Shown one piece after another: positions 34,565-43,602 of a stretch of DNA of 64,000 nucleotides. The stretch's first letter is position 1. Each line of letters opens with the position of its first letter. The stretch spans positions 1 through 64,000 of the forward strand of contig NZ_JFCA01000021.1 in assembly GCF_000612585.1 (NCBI RefSeq). Reading direction: 5' to 3'. Source of the DNA: Pseudomonas sp. CHM02 (GTDB taxonomy: Bacteria > Pseudomonadota > Gammaproteobacteria > Pseudomonadales > Pseudomonadaceae). Under the pieces are notes generated by a model, which saw only the letters and a program-made list of their open reading frames with translations, searched no databases and was not told the origin of the DNA. A program made the translations under genes and the position numbers.

Positions 34565-35629
34565 ATGAAAGTTGAATTCTCCCCCGATGTGCAAACGGTC
34601 CGGCAACTGGATCAGCCTGCTGTCAGCCCGACTTCCGCTTCTGCGCCCGTCGTCGGCATGGATGAGCTCGCTCATCTGTTCAGCCAGGAAGTGGACCTCA
34701 ACAGTCGCGCGCTGAGCGAGAGAACGATTGGCGTGCGTGTGCTCCCGGCCGAGCAGCTTGCGCACATTTATGACCAGTTGGGCCATCCGGCCCAGGCAAC
34801 CCTGGCGAGCATTTCACGGCGTGTCCGCTGGCAATTGCTGCAGCAGCCCGATGTCGGCAAATTGCTGGAAATTGCTGGTGGTGACCCTGCGCGCGCGTTC
34901 GTGGTGCTCAAGTACGTGGCGGCACTGGCAGACACTGAAGTGCGTCCCTCTGAAGCGGCCTTGGCGCGGGACGCCATTGCCAAGCTGGAAGTCCGCTTCA
35001 AAGGGCAGATCCAGGCCGGCCTGAACATCGCCGTGGCGTTGCAGGCGGCCAGTGTCGACCCACAGGAGCGCCAGGCGCTGCGTACGCTCTACTACGCCAG
35101 TGTGGTTACGCGTCAATCGCTGGCGACGATGATGCAGGCGCTGCTGGATGTGTACGGTGGCGAACGGTTTTCCGACGGGCTCAAGCTGATGCGAAAGGCG
35201 TTGGCTGACGATATCGCGGCCAAGGTGTCGTCATTGCCTACACCCTTGCTGCGCACCTTGTTGCTGGGGCTGCAAAGCTGTGGGCAGTTGAGCGGGGTGC
35301 TGGCGGGTTGTCACGCGCTGCTCCAGCGCCTGGGCATTGACCATGACGCAGTGAGCCTGTTGCAGCGCCTGCTGGGTTTCGCCGGCACCGGTATTGCCGC
35401 GGCTGAAATTCTGCGGCTTGGGGCCGACTTGCTGGGTGATTCGGGTGCCCAACGGTTATCGGCCCTTACCGCGCTTTACCCCTTGGTCCAGCAATTGCCA
35501 TTGGCGTTATGGCTCGACAGCCGAGTCCGTGAGGAAACCCTGCGCGGCTTCCTGGCGGTGATGGACGAGCTGGATCGGGTCACACGCAGCCCCGCACGTT
35601 TTCCCGGTGAGCTGGGAGCCCTGGCGTGA
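34565..35629 (+). CDS. hrpJ: Type III secretion gatekeeper HrpJ (SctW)
   Basis: The 354-residue protein is the YopN/InvE-type gatekeeper that orders translocator and effector export at the cytosolic face. It is mostly alpha-helical (residues about 60-340), as in that family, with an unstructured Ser/Pro-rich N-terminus. The ATG at 34565 is chosen because it follows the hrp box and starts MKVEFSPDVQT; an upstream ATG at 34514 overlaps the hrp box. First gene of the operon; its stop overlaps the hrcV GTG start (GTGA). Confidence 0.9.
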   Translation: MKVEFSPDVQTVRQLDQPAVSPTSASAPVVGMDELAHLFSQEVDLNSRALSERTIGVRVLPAEQLAHIYDQLGHPAQATLASISRRVRWQLLQQPDVGKLLEIAGGDPARAFVVLKYVAALADTEVRPSEAALARDAIAKLEVRFKGQIQAGLNIAVALQAASVDPQERQALRTLYYASVVTRQSLATMMQALLDVYGGERFSDGLKLMRKALADDIAAKVSSLPTPLLRTLLLGLQSCGQLSGVLAGCHALLQRLGIDHDAVSLLQRLLGFAGTGIAAAEILRLGADLLGDSGAQRLSALTALYPLVQQLPLALWLDSRVREETLRGFLAVMDELDRVTRSPARFPGELGALA

Positions 35630-37719
35630 CTGCACTTTCGGCCATCAACCGGGTTTTGCTCAAGGTCGCGCAGCGTGCTGAAGTGCTGGGCGCCGTGGTG
35701 GTGATGGCCATCGTGTTCATCTTTATCGTGCCGCTGCCCACTTGGCTGGTGGACATTCTGATCGCCCTCAACATCTGCATCTCGTGCCTGCTGATAGTGT
35801 TGGCGCTGTACCTGCCGGGCCCCCTGGCGTTCTCGTCGTTCCCGTCGATTCTGCTGTTGACCACCATGTTCCGCCTGGCGCTGTCGATTGCGACGACGCG
35901 CTTGATCCTGCTGGAGCAGGACGCCGGTGACATCGTCGAGGCCTTCGGTAATTTCGTGGTCGGCGGCAACCTGGCCGTGGGGATGGTGATCTTCCTGATC
36001 CTGACCCTGGTCAATTTCCTGGTGATCACCAAAGGCTCTGAACGGGTGGCCGAGGTGGCGGCGCGTTTCAGCCTGGATGCGATGCCCGGCAAGCAGATGT
36101 CCATCGACAGCGACTTGCGTGCCGGCTTGATTGACGGCGTGCAGGCACGGGACAAGCGCGAGCAGTTGTCGCGTGAGAGTCAGTTGTTCGGGGCCATGGA
36201 CGGCGCCATGAAGTTCGTCAAGGGTGATGCCATTGCGGGCTTGATCATCGTCGTGGTCAACCTGTTGGGCGGGTTCTCCACGGGTATGTTCCAGCACGGC
36301 TTGAGCGCCGCCGACTCAATGGCGCTGTACTCGGTGCTGACCATCGGTGACGGCCTGATTGCACAGATTCCGGCGCTGCTGATCTCCCTCACCGCGGGCA
36401 TGATCATCACCCGCGTGGCGCCGGATGGGCGCAAGGGTGCCAATAACATGGGCGTTGAAATTGCCCGGCAGATGACCAGTGAACCCAAGAGTTGGATGAT
36501 CGCTTCGGTCGGGATGCTTGCCTTTGCAGGGGTACCCGGCATGCCTACCGGGGTGTTTATCCTGATAGCGCTGATCACGGGTTCCCTGGGGTATTACCTG
36601 CTGCGCCAGCGCCAACGACGGGAACAACCCGAAGCTGAAGCCGCCGAAGCGGTGCGTCCCGAAGAGAACGGCCGTGAGGACTTGCGTGGGTTTGATCCTT
36701 CAAGGCCCTACCTGCTGCAATTCTCCCCGACGCTGCGCGGGACGCCCGAGGTGACGGATCTCATTCACGCGATTCGCCAGGCGCGAAATGCGTTGGTCGC
36801 CAACATCGGGCTGACATTGCCACCGTTCGAAGTGGAACTTGATGACGCGCTGGCCGACGATGAAATGCGCTTTTGTGTGCATGAGGTGCCGATGGTCAAG
36901 GCGTCGGTCGTCAGCCATGTGGCGGTTGAGCGTAAGGCGCTGGCGGTAGAGCCTGCGCATGCCCTACCGGGGCTGGCAGAGCGCGATGAACAGGAGTGGG
37001 TCTGGCTGGCGCCGGATGACCCGCTGCTCGATGATCCACAGTTGGAACGCTTCACGGCGTCGAGCCTGATCGTTGAGCGCATGAAGCAGGCCATGATGCT
37101 CAGCGGACCGCAGTTCCTCGGGGTCCAGGAGAGCAAGTCGATCCTCAGCTGGCTGGAGCACAACCAGCCGGAATTGGTCCAGGAGCTGCAGCGGATCATG
37201 CCGCTGTCACGATTTTCAGCGGTATTGCAACGTCTGGCCAGTGAAGGGGTGCCGCTGCGGGCAGTGCGGCTGATTGTCGAGTCGCTGATCGAGTACGGTC
37301 AGCATGAGCGTGAACCTGACGCACTCGCCGACTACGCGCGCATTGCGCTCAAGGCTCAGATCTACCACCAGTACAGCGAAACCGACGGTCTGCACGCCTG
37401 GTTGCTGTCGCCGCAAGCCGAAAACGTCCTGCGTGAAGCGCTGCGCCAGACCCAGACCGGGGTGTTCTTCGCACTCAGCGACGAACACAGCGCGGCATTG
37501 GTCAACTTGCTCAATCAAGCCTTTCCCGTACGCGCCAAACTCAAGAGTGTGATGCTCGTTGCACAGGATTTGCGCAGCCCTCTGCGCGCGTTGTTGCTGG
37601 AGGAATTCAACCGCGTACCGGTGCTGTCTTTTGCCGAGCTGGGCAGTACCTCCAAGGTCAAGGTGCTAGGGCGCTTTGACTTGGGCCGGGACGAGTTGAT
37701 GCGGGGTGCGGTGGCATGA
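35626..37719 (+). CDS. hrcV: Type III export gate HrcV (SctV)
   Basis: The 697-residue FlhA-family protein forms the nonameric export gate. The N-terminal half has about eight membrane helices and the FHIPEP-type region (PSILLLTTMFRLALSIATTRLIL, then GNFVVGGNLAVGMVIFLILTLVNFLVITKGSERVAEVAARFSLDAMPGKQMSIDSDLRAG). The C-terminal half (from about residue 340) is the cytosolic ring that receives substrates. The start is GTG, translationally coupled to hrpJ. Confidence 0.96.
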   Translation: MTALSAINRVLLKVAQRAEVLGAVVVMAIVFIFIVPLPTWLVDILIALNICISCLLIVLALYLPGPLAFSSFPSILLLTTMFRLALSIATTRLILLEQDAGDIVEAFGNFVVGGNLAVGMVIFLILTLVNFLVITKGSERVAEVAARFSLDAMPGKQMSIDSDLRAGLIDGVQARDKREQLSRESQLFGAMDGAMKFVKGDAIAGLIIVVVNLLGGFSTGMFQHGLSAADSMALYSVLTIGDGLIAQIPALLISLTAGMIITRVAPDGRKGANNMGVEIARQMTSEPKSWMIASVGMLAFAGVPGMPTGVFILIALITGSLGYYLLRQRQRREQPEAEAAEAVRPEENGREDLRGFDPSRPYLLQFSPTLRGTPEVTDLIHAIRQARNALVANIGLTLPPFEVELDDALADDEMRFCVHEVPMVKASVVSHVAVERKALAVEPAHALPGLAERDEQEWVWLAPDDPLLDDPQLERFTASSLIVERMKQAMMLSGPQFLGVQESKSILSWLEHNQPELVQELQRIMPLSRFSAVLQRLASEGVPLRAVRLIVESLIEYGQHEREPDALADYARIALKAQIYHQYSETDGLHAWLLSPQAENVLREALRQTQTGVFFALSDEHSAALVNLLNQAFPVRAKLKSVMLVAQDLRSPLRALLLEEFNRVPVLSFAELGSTSKVKVLGRFDLGRDELMRGAVA

Positions 37720-37729
37720 GGGCGAGTCG

Positions 37730-38647
37730 ATGTCCGGCACGGAGGGCTCGATGATGTTCGAGTTGCGAGTGCTTGATGGACAGCATCAGGGCGCTGCGTT
37801 GCCCCTGTTTGGAGAGCAGTGGAGCATCGGCGCCCATGCCGATGCCGACCTGGTGCTGAACGATCCGGGCATTGCCGAGCAGCATGCCAGGCTGCGCCTT
37901 ATCGAATCGATCTGGTCGGTGCAGGCCGAAGCGGGGCTGTTGCACGGGGCGGATGGTCGGGTGCTGGCACAGATCGCGCGCCTGGCGCCGAACATGACGT
38001 TTTCGGTGGGTGGCGTGCGGCTGTGTGTCACCTTGGCCGATGAGCCCTGGCCGCCGGCCCCTGCTCAGGTTTCGCCGTCACAGGCCAATGAGCCGGCGCA
38101 GATGCTCACGTTGTCGACCCTCTCGCACTCGCAGCAAAAGCGCCTGCTGACCTTGGTGCTGGTGGCAACGCTCATCTTCATGGGGGTGGGCATGGCCTCC
38201 ATTGGCGAGCCTGAGGCCCAGGCTTCGTTGATGCCGCCGACGGTGCAGAAACAGGAGCTGGCCTCGCCGTTTGAGGTGCGCCAACAGTTGCTGAAGATGC
38301 TCAGTGAGCGTGAATTGAGCCAACGCGTCGATTTGCAGGTGATCAATGGGCAGATCGCGCTCAGTGGGGACGTCTCGCAGGATGAGGTAGAGCTGGTCGC
38401 GCGCATGCTCAGCCGATTTGGTGAGCAATTCGATAGTGCGGTGCCGGTAATCAGTCGTGTGCGTGCGCGTGATGGGACCTTGCCGTTCAAGATTGTGCAG
38501 ATCGTGGGTGGGCCCAGTGGTCATGTGGTCCTGGAGGAGGGGCGGCGGCTTTTTGTCGGCGATGAAGTGAATGGCCTGCGCCTGGTGCTGATCGATAACA
38601 GCAAGGTGGTGTTCGATGGCGCACAGCGTTATGAGGTGCGCTGGTGA
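37730..38647 (+). CDS. hrpQ: Type III inner-membrane ring protein HrpQ (SctD)
   Basis: The 305-residue protein is the YscD/PrgH-type outer ring of the inner-membrane base. It has an N-terminal cytosolic FHA-like domain (FELRVLDGQHQGAALPLFGEQWSIGAHADADLVLNDPGIAEQHARL), one membrane helix (LLTLVLVATLIFMGVGMA, about residue 150), and a periplasmic part with BON-like repeats. Two starts are plausible: ATG 37730 with GAGGG upstream, and ATG 37751 with GGAGGG upstream. The stop overlaps the hrcN start. Confidence 0.88.
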   Translation: MSGTEGSMMFELRVLDGQHQGAALPLFGEQWSIGAHADADLVLNDPGIAEQHARLRLIESIWSVQAEAGLLHGADGRVLAQIARLAPNMTFSVGGVRLCVTLADEPWPPAPAQVSPSQANEPAQMLTLSTLSHSQQKRLLTLVLVATLIFMGVGMASIGEPEAQASLMPPTVQKQELASPFEVRQQLLKMLSERELSQRVDLQVINGQIALSGDVSQDEVELVARMLSRFGEQFDSAVPVISRVRARDGTLPFKIVQIVGGPSGHVVLEEGRRLFVGDEVNGLRLVLIDNSKVVFDGAQRYEVRW

Positions 38648-40002
38648 ACGCGCAGTTGCAAGCCCGTCTCGACGCCTGGCAGCAGCGCCAGGCCCAGTCG
38701 CTGGCCACCTTCGCGCCCGTAACGATGCGAGGTCGCATTCAGCGTGTGAATGGGATGTTGCTGCAGTGTCGACTGCCCCAGGCGCGTATCGGTGATTTGT
38801 GCCAGGTGGAGAGAAAGCCCGGCGACTACATGCTCGCCGAGATCATCGGTTTCGATCAGCAGGATGCGGTGCTCAGTGCCCTGGGCAATCTGGAAGGGGT
38901 GCAGGTGGGCGCCAGCGTGGAGCGCCTGGGGGTGTCGCATCGAGTGCAGGTCAGTGAGGCATTGCTCGGTCAGGTGCTGGATGGTTTCGGCCGCCCGATC
39001 TCGGGAGAAGGCCCCAGTGCGTTTGTCGAGGCCGACCTGCCGGATACCAGTGCGGTGTTGTGTGAGGCACCGTTGCCCACCGAGCGGCCACGAATCAACC
39101 GCGCGCTCGCCACCGGGGTCCGTTCGATCGATGGCCTGCTGACTCTGGGCGAAGGCCAGCGCGTGGGCCTGTTCGCCGGGGCCGGTTGTGGCAAGACCAC
39201 CTTGTTGGCCGAGATCGCCCGGAACGTGGAGTGTGATGTCATCGTGTTCGGCTTGATCGGTGAACGGGGGCGTGAGCTGCGCGAATTCCTCGACCATGAA
39301 CTCGATGAGCAACTGCGCTCCAAGGCCGTACTGGTGTGTGCCACCTCCGACCGCTCCAGCATGGAGCGGGCGCGCGCGGCCTTTACGGCAACGGCATTGG
39401 CGGAAGGTTTTCGGCGCAAGGGGCTGCGCGTGTTGCTGCTGATCGACTCCCTGACCCGATTCGCCAGGGCCCAACGTGAAATCGGCCTGGCCGCTGGCGA
39501 ACCCCTCGGTCGCGGTGGCCTGCCGCCTTCGGTGTACAGCCTGCTGCCGCGGCTGGTTGAGCGCGCCGGGTTGACCCGTGACGGTGTGATCACGGCGATC
39601 TACACCGTGCTGATCGAGCAGGACTCCATGAACGACCCGGTGGCCGATGAAGTGCGCTCGCTGCTCGACGGTCACATCGTGCTGTCCCGTAAGTTGGCCG
39701 AGCGTGGGCATTACCCGGCGGTGGATGTGCTGGCGAGCCTGTCGCGGATCCTGAGCAACGTCGCCGAGCCGACGGATATCCAGGCGGGTACGGCGTTGCG
39801 ACGCTTGTTGTCGGCCTACCAGCAGATCGAGCTGATGCTCAAGCTGGGGGAATACCAACCCGGCAGCGATGCCTTGACTGACCTGGCCGTGGACAGTCGC
39901 CAGGCGGTCGATCAGTTCTTGCGCCAGGACTTGCGTGAGCCTTCGCCGATGGCCGCGACGCTTGCGCAACTCAAGGAGCTGACCGCCTATGTCCCATTCT
40001 GA
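38644..40002 (+). CDS. hrcN: Type III secretion ATPase HrcN (SctN)
   Basis: The 452-residue hexameric ATPase at the cytosolic base strips chaperones and unfolds substrates. Walker A is GAGCGKTTLL near residue 180 and Walker B is LLLIDSLTRFARAQRE. The GEPLGRGGLPPSVYSLLPRLVERAG segment is characteristic of FliI/HrcN. The start is GTG, overlapping hrpQ by 4 bp, and the 3' end overlaps hrpO by 14 bp. Confidence 0.97.
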   Translation: MNAQLQARLDAWQQRQAQSLATFAPVTMRGRIQRVNGMLLQCRLPQARIGDLCQVERKPGDYMLAEIIGFDQQDAVLSALGNLEGVQVGASVERLGVSHRVQVSEALLGQVLDGFGRPISGEGPSAFVEADLPDTSAVLCEAPLPTERPRINRALATGVRSIDGLLTLGEGQRVGLFAGAGCGKTTLLAEIARNVECDVIVFGLIGERGRELREFLDHELDEQLRSKAVLVCATSDRSSMERARAAFTATALAEGFRRKGLRVLLLIDSLTRFARAQREIGLAAGEPLGRGGLPPSVYSLLPRLVERAGLTRDGVITAIYTVLIEQDSMNDPVADEVRSLLDGHIVLSRKLAERGHYPAVDVLASLSRILSNVAEPTDIQAGTALRRLLSAYQQIELMLKLGEYQPGSDALTDLAVDSRQAVDQFLRQDLREPSPMAATLAQLKELTAYVPF

Positions 40003-40417
40003 TGAGCTGCTCGGTGAAGTCGAGACGCTGCGACGCCTGCGCCGGCACCGGGCAGACCGCGCCGAACGTGCCCTGCGCGAGGCGAAGCGGGCCCAGCAGG
40101 CGCTGCTTGCGCATATCCAGCAGGCTCAGGATGCCCTTGAGCAAACCCGGCAGGAGGAAGCGCTGCGAAGCGCCCAGTTGCTCAGCCAGCACCAGGGCCA
40201 GGTATTGACCCTGCAGGCCCTGAAGTCCTGGGGGGTACAAGAGCGCTGCCTGTCTGCCAATACCCGACGAGATATCGGGCAGTTGGAGGCATTGCAGGGC
40301 CAGCGGGAACAGAAACAAGCCTGCATCGGCAATGCCCAGAAGCAGGTCAGCGAGTGCCTGCGGCAGGTGGAAAAACTTCAAGAGTTATCCCTTTTATTGG
40401 CGCAGGAGTCGACATGA
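39989..40417 (+). CDS. hrpO: Type III secretion stalk protein HrpO (SctO)
   Basis: The 142-residue, charged, Gln/Glu/Arg-rich protein is predicted to be almost entirely an antiparallel coiled coil, like FliJ and YscO. It should form the central stalk linking the HrcN hexamer to the HrcV ring. Sequence conservation in this family is low, so the call rests on size, coiled-coil content and its place between hrcN and hrpP. It overlaps both neighbours. Confidence 0.88.
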   Translation: MSHSDELLGEVETLRRLRRHRADRAERALREAKRAQQALLAHIQQAQDALEQTRQEEALRSAQLLSQHQGQVLTLQALKSWGVQERCLSANTRRDIGQLEALQGQREQKQACIGNAQKQVSECLRQVEKLQELSLLLAQEST

Positions 40418-40872
40418 CCCAGGTTTCAGATACCCCCGCCCAGCGGCCACGCGGGCGTGAATCACGCGAGGAGCGAGAGCTGGTCACGACAGGCGTGGTG
40501 CCCGCGGAGTTGACGCGGTTGTTTGCGCAGTTTTGGGCCGCTGACGATGAGGGCTCAGGGGCGGGGGCTTCCCGATTGGGGACGATGGCTTCGGGCGGTG
40601 CGGCCATGATGGAGGCGCTGGCCGAGCAACTGGCGCCGCGTCTGCACGCCGCTTCGCAGTGGCCGCTCAATGCTGTCTTGTACTTGCCTCGCCTGGGGCG
40701 GATCAACGCGAGTGTGCGCCGCGAGCAGGGGGCCTGGAGTATCGACCTGGAGGCTGAAGAGCAGGCGACGGTGCGCTGGCTCAGCGGCGTTCGACAACAG
40801 TGTGAGGAGCGGTTTGCGGTCACGCTGGGGCAGCCGGTCTGCCTGCGTCTGACCAATGTCGGCTGCGCATGA
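40414..40872 (+). CDS. hrpP: Type III needle/pilus length and substrate-switch protein HrpP (SctP)
   Basis: The 152-residue protein corresponds to the HrpP/YscP regulators that switch export from pilus subunits to later substrates through HrcU. The N-terminus is polar and low-complexity. The C-terminal region (about 65-152) is the conserved part, ending [16 protein letters not shown]. The ATG at 40414 has AGGAG upstream and overlaps the hrpO stop; its own stop overlaps the hrcQ start. Confidence 0.85.
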   Translation: MTQVSDTPAQRPRGRESREERELVTTGVVPAELTRLFAQFWAADDEGSGAGASRLGTMASGGAAMMEALAEQLAPRLHAASQWPLNAVLYLPRLGRINASVRREQGAWSIDLEAEEQATVRWLSGVRQQCEERFAVTLGQPVCLRLTNVGCA

Positions 40873-41882
40873 TAGTGCCGCTGCTGACCTTGCCGTTGCT
40901 CAAGGGCGCCACGGTTGCGGCGCGACGTCGACTGGGGCGCGGCCTGTGCCTGGCGTTTCAGGTGGCGGGGCAGGGCGGTCAACTGCGGCTCGAGCCTGGA
41001 CGTGCCCCGGCAGGCGGCCCGGCGGTGTGCATCGAAACCGTGTGCGGCGTGCTGGCGCTCGCCGAAGCCGGGCCGTTGCTCAGCCTGCTGGGCGACTGCC
41101 CGGTGACATTGGCCTCGTCCGGCAACGACCCGGATTCATGGTTCTGGGCATTGTTCCAAACGCACCTGAGCCCGCAGGTGAGGTCGCTGTTGGGCTATGT
41201 GCGGTTACTGGAGACTGACCCGCCCAAGGCATTTGGTTGTCGGCTCGCTGTGACCCTGGGGAAAGCCCGGGTCGAGGGGTATGTGTGGCTGACCCCCGAA
41301 AGCTTCCTGGCGTTGTGCGATGCCGGGCCGTGGCGTGCCATCGCCGGGCCGATGCCGGCATCGTTTCGACTGTCGATTGCGGTGACCCTTGGGCGCTTGC
41401 AGTTGCCGATCGCGCAGGCACGCAGTCTGCGCACGGGTGATGTGCTGGTACTTGAACAGACCTTTTTCCTGGCCGAGGGCAGCGGCTATGTCCAGGTTGG
41501 CATGCGGCGATTGCATGGGCGCATTGACGATGACAGCGGGCCGTTATGCCTGAGCCTTACTTCAATCGAGGAGACGTCTGTGGACGAAGAATTCATCGCC
41601 CCCCACTACGCAGGGGATGAGGACGATAAACCGGTAATGGACGTATTCGGCCATGAGCCGTTCGATGAGCTGAGCATGGCACTGAACGTACGCTGCGGCA
41701 CGTTGAACCTGACCCTGGGCGAGTTGCGCAACCTTGCGCCGGGCGCGGTGCTTGGCATTGCCGGCTACGCGCCGGGCATGGCCGGCCTGTATTACGGCGA
41801 CCGGCCGATTGGCCAGGGGCAGTTGGTGGAAGTTGACGGGCGCCTGGGCTTGCAGTTGTCCCGCGTGATGGTCGGTCGATGA
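40869..41882 (+). CDS. hrcQ: Type III sorting-platform C-ring protein HrcQ, full-length (SctQ)
   Basis: The 337-residue protein holds in one frame what P. syringae splits into HrcQa and HrcQb. Residues 1-237 are HrcQa-like. Residues 260-337 are a SPOA/FliN domain ([68 protein letters not shown]). The domains are joined by an acidic linker ([18 protein letters not shown]). I found no frameshift. An internal GTG start at 41580 may also make the C-terminal fragment alone. It overlaps hrpP and hrcR by 4 bp each. Confidence 0.93.
   Translation: MIVPLLTLPLLKGATVAARRRLGRGLCLAFQVAGQGGQLRLEPGRAPAGGPAVCIETVCGVLALAEAGPLLSLLGDCPVTLASSGNDPDSWFWALFQTHLSPQVRSLLGYVRLLETDPPKAFGCRLAVTLGKARVEGYVWLTPESFLALCDAGPWRAIAGPMPASFRLSIAVTLGRLQLPIAQARSLRTGDVLVLEQTFFLAEGSGYVQVGMRRLHGRIDDDSGPLCLSLTSIEETSVDEEFIAPHYAGDEDDKPVMDVFGHEPFDELSMALNVRCGTLNLTLGELRNLAPGAVLGIAGYAPGMAGLYYGDRPIGQGQLVEVDGRLGLQLSRVMVGR
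41580..41882 (+). CDS. Putative internal translation product of hrcQ (HrcQb/SctQ-C)
   Basis: An in-frame GTG at 41580 is preceded by GAGGAG (41568-41573) at 6-nt spacing, better than many full-gene starts in the window. Translation from it would give a 100-residue FliN-like domain, the equivalent of HrcQb. Internal starts of this kind are known in YscQ, SsaQ and Spa33 (the last also with GTG). Production here is inferred. Confidence 0.6.
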   Translation: MDEEFIAPHYAGDEDDKPVMDVFGHEPFDELSMALNVRCGTLNLTLGELRNLAPGAVLGIAGYAPGMAGLYYGDRPIGQGQLVEVDGRLGLQLSRVMVGR

Positions 41883-42532
41883 CATTCCAGGGGGTAGATC
41901 CCCTCGTCCTGGCACTGTTCGTGGGGGCGCTGTCGCTGATGCCCATGCTGCTGATCATCTGCACATCGTTCTTGAAGATTGTCATTGTGCTGATGATCAC
42001 CCGCAACGCCATTGGTGTGCAGCAGGTGCCGCCGGGCATGGCCGTCAACGGCATCGCATTGGCAGCCACGCTGTTTATCATGGCGCCGGTCGGTTACGAA
42101 ATCGCCGAGAGCATCAAGGCTTCTCCCCTGGACACGAGCAACCTGACGATGTTTCTGCAGACCGGGCTTGAGGCTATCCAGCCGTTGCGCGTCTTCATGC
42201 TGCGCAACGTCGACCCGGATGTGCTGACGCATCTGCTGGAAAACACCGCGCGCCTGTGGCCCGTGAAAATGGCACAAGAGGTCCAGCGCGAAGACCTGAT
42301 CCTGCTGATTCCGGCGTTTGTCCTGTCGCAACTGCAGGCGGGGTTCGAGATCGGCTTTCTGATCTACATCCCCTTCATCGTCATCGATCTGATCGTCTCT
42401 AATCTGCTGCTGGCGCTGGGCATGCAAATGGTCTCGCCGATGACCATTTCCTTGCCGCTCAAACTGTTGTTGTTCGTGATGGTGTCCGGTTGGTCGCGTC
42501 TGCTCGACAGCCTGTTCCTTTCCTATCTCTGA
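41879..42532 (+). CDS. hrcR: Type III export apparatus protein HrcR (SctR)
   Basis: The 217-residue FliP-family inner-membrane protein forms the core of the export channel with HrcS and HrcT. It has four membrane helices, with [53 protein letters not shown] at the N-terminus and [48 protein letters not shown] at the C-terminus, both nearly invariant in the family. The length is full. Its ATG overlaps the hrcQ stop. Confidence 0.97.
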   Translation: MTFQGVDPLVLALFVGALSLMPMLLIICTSFLKIVIVLMITRNAIGVQQVPPGMAVNGIALAATLFIMAPVGYEIAESIKASPLDTSNLTMFLQTGLEAIQPLRVFMLRNVDPDVLTHLLENTARLWPVKMAQEVQREDLILLIPAFVLSQLQAGFEIGFLIYIPFIVIDLIVSNLLLALGMQMVSPMTISLPLKLLLFVMVSGWSRLLDSLFLSYL

Positions 42533-42539
42533 GTGGCTT

Positions 42540-42803
42540 ATGGAACCGATCGTGCTGTTCAAGCAGGGCATGTTGCTGGTGGTGATGCTGTCGGCGCCGC
42601 CGTTGATTGTGGCGGTGGTGGTGGGTGTGTTGACGTCGTTGGTGCAGGCGCTGATGCAGATACAGGACCAGACGCTGCCCTTTGGCATCAAGTTGGTGGC
42701 AGTGGGGATCACGCTGATCATGACCGGGCGCTGGATCGGCGTGGAGTTGATCCAACTGATCAACCTGACCTTCGACATCATCGGCCGCTCGGCCCTGAAC
42801 TGA
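42540..42803 (+). CDS. hrcS: Type III export apparatus protein HrcS (SctS)
   Basis: The 87-residue FliQ-family protein has two membrane helices separated by the conserved LVQALMQIQDQTLPFGIKLVAVG segment. It packs around the HrcR/HrcT core of the export gate. The gene starts 7 bp after hrcR and is full length for the family (about 86-90). Confidence 0.96.
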   Translation: MEPIVLFKQGMLLVVMLSAPPLIVAVVVGVLTSLVQALMQIQDQTLPFGIKLVAVGITLIMTGRWIGVELIQLINLTFDIIGRSALN

Positions 42804-42813
42804 GGTATCGCCT

Positions 42814-43602
42814 GTGCTGCTGTATCTCGAGTTCCTGCCCAGCCTGCTCATTGGCATGGCGCGTATCTACCCCTGTGCCCTGCTGGTCGCAGCGTTCTGT
42901 TTTCAACACATCCGCGGCAGGCTTCGGGGCACCGTTGTGATGGTCATGGCACTGCTGCCCGCACCGGGTATTCATGCCGCGCTGGAGGGGCATGACTACT
43001 CGGCGCTCATACTGGGCGCGCTGGTGCTCAAGGAGATTGCCCTGGGCGTGTTGCTGGGCGTCCTGCTCTCGATGCCATTCTGGATGTTCGAGGCGGTGGG
43101 GGCGTTGCTGGATAACCAGCGTGGCGCTTTGGCCGGTGGTCAGCTCAACCCTTCGCTGGGGCCGGATGCCACGCCAATCGGGCACATGTTCAAGCAACTG
43201 GCGATTTTCCTGCTGATGGTCAGCCTTGGGTTGGGAACGTTGACCCAGGTGATCTGGGACAGCTACCTGATCTGGCCTGCCACCGTATGGTTTCCACTGC
43301 CGGCGGCGAATGGAATGAGCGTACTCATCGACCTGCTGGGCGATACCTTCACGCACATGATGCTCTACGCCGCCCCCTTTATTGCGGTGTTGCTGTTGCT
43401 GGAGTTCGGTATCGCGTTGCTGGGGGTCTACAGCCAGCAATTGCAGGTCAGCACGCTGGCGCCACCGGTCAAATGCCTGGCAGGTATCGGTATCCTGCTG
43501 CTCTACTTTGCGCTGCTGCAGGACCTGATTGTCGGGCGCATGAGCCAGTTGGGCGACCTGAAACACTCGCTGAGGCTCTTGATCAAGGTGGCAAGCCCAT
43601 GA
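42814..43602 (+). CDS. hrcT: Type III export apparatus protein HrcT (SctT)
   Basis: The 262-residue FliR-family inner-membrane protein has about eight hydrophobic segments. The GALLDNQRGALAGGQLNPSLGPDATPIGHMFKQL loop is the family marker. It completes the HrcRST export channel. The GTG start at 42814 has GAGG nine bases upstream. Its stop overlaps the hrcU ATG. Confidence 0.95.
   Translation: MLLYLEFLPSLLIGMARIYPCALLVAAFCFQHIRGRLRGTVVMVMALLPAPGIHAALEGHDYSALILGALVLKEIALGVLLGVLLSMPFWMFEAVGALLDNQRGALAGGQLNPSLGPDATPIGHMFKQLAIFLLMVSLGLGTLTQVIWDSYLIWPATVWFPLPAANGMSVLIDLLGDTFTHMMLYAAPFIAVLLLLEFGIALLGVYSQQLQVSTLAPPVKCLAGIGILLLYFALLQDLIVGRMSQLGDLKHSLRLLIKVASP

Noticed and set aside
43287..43598. Long N-terminal extension of hrcU
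   Set aside because: The extension is a frame-shifted reading of hrcT. The ATG at 43599 overlaps the hrcT stop and begins the standard HrcU N-terminus.
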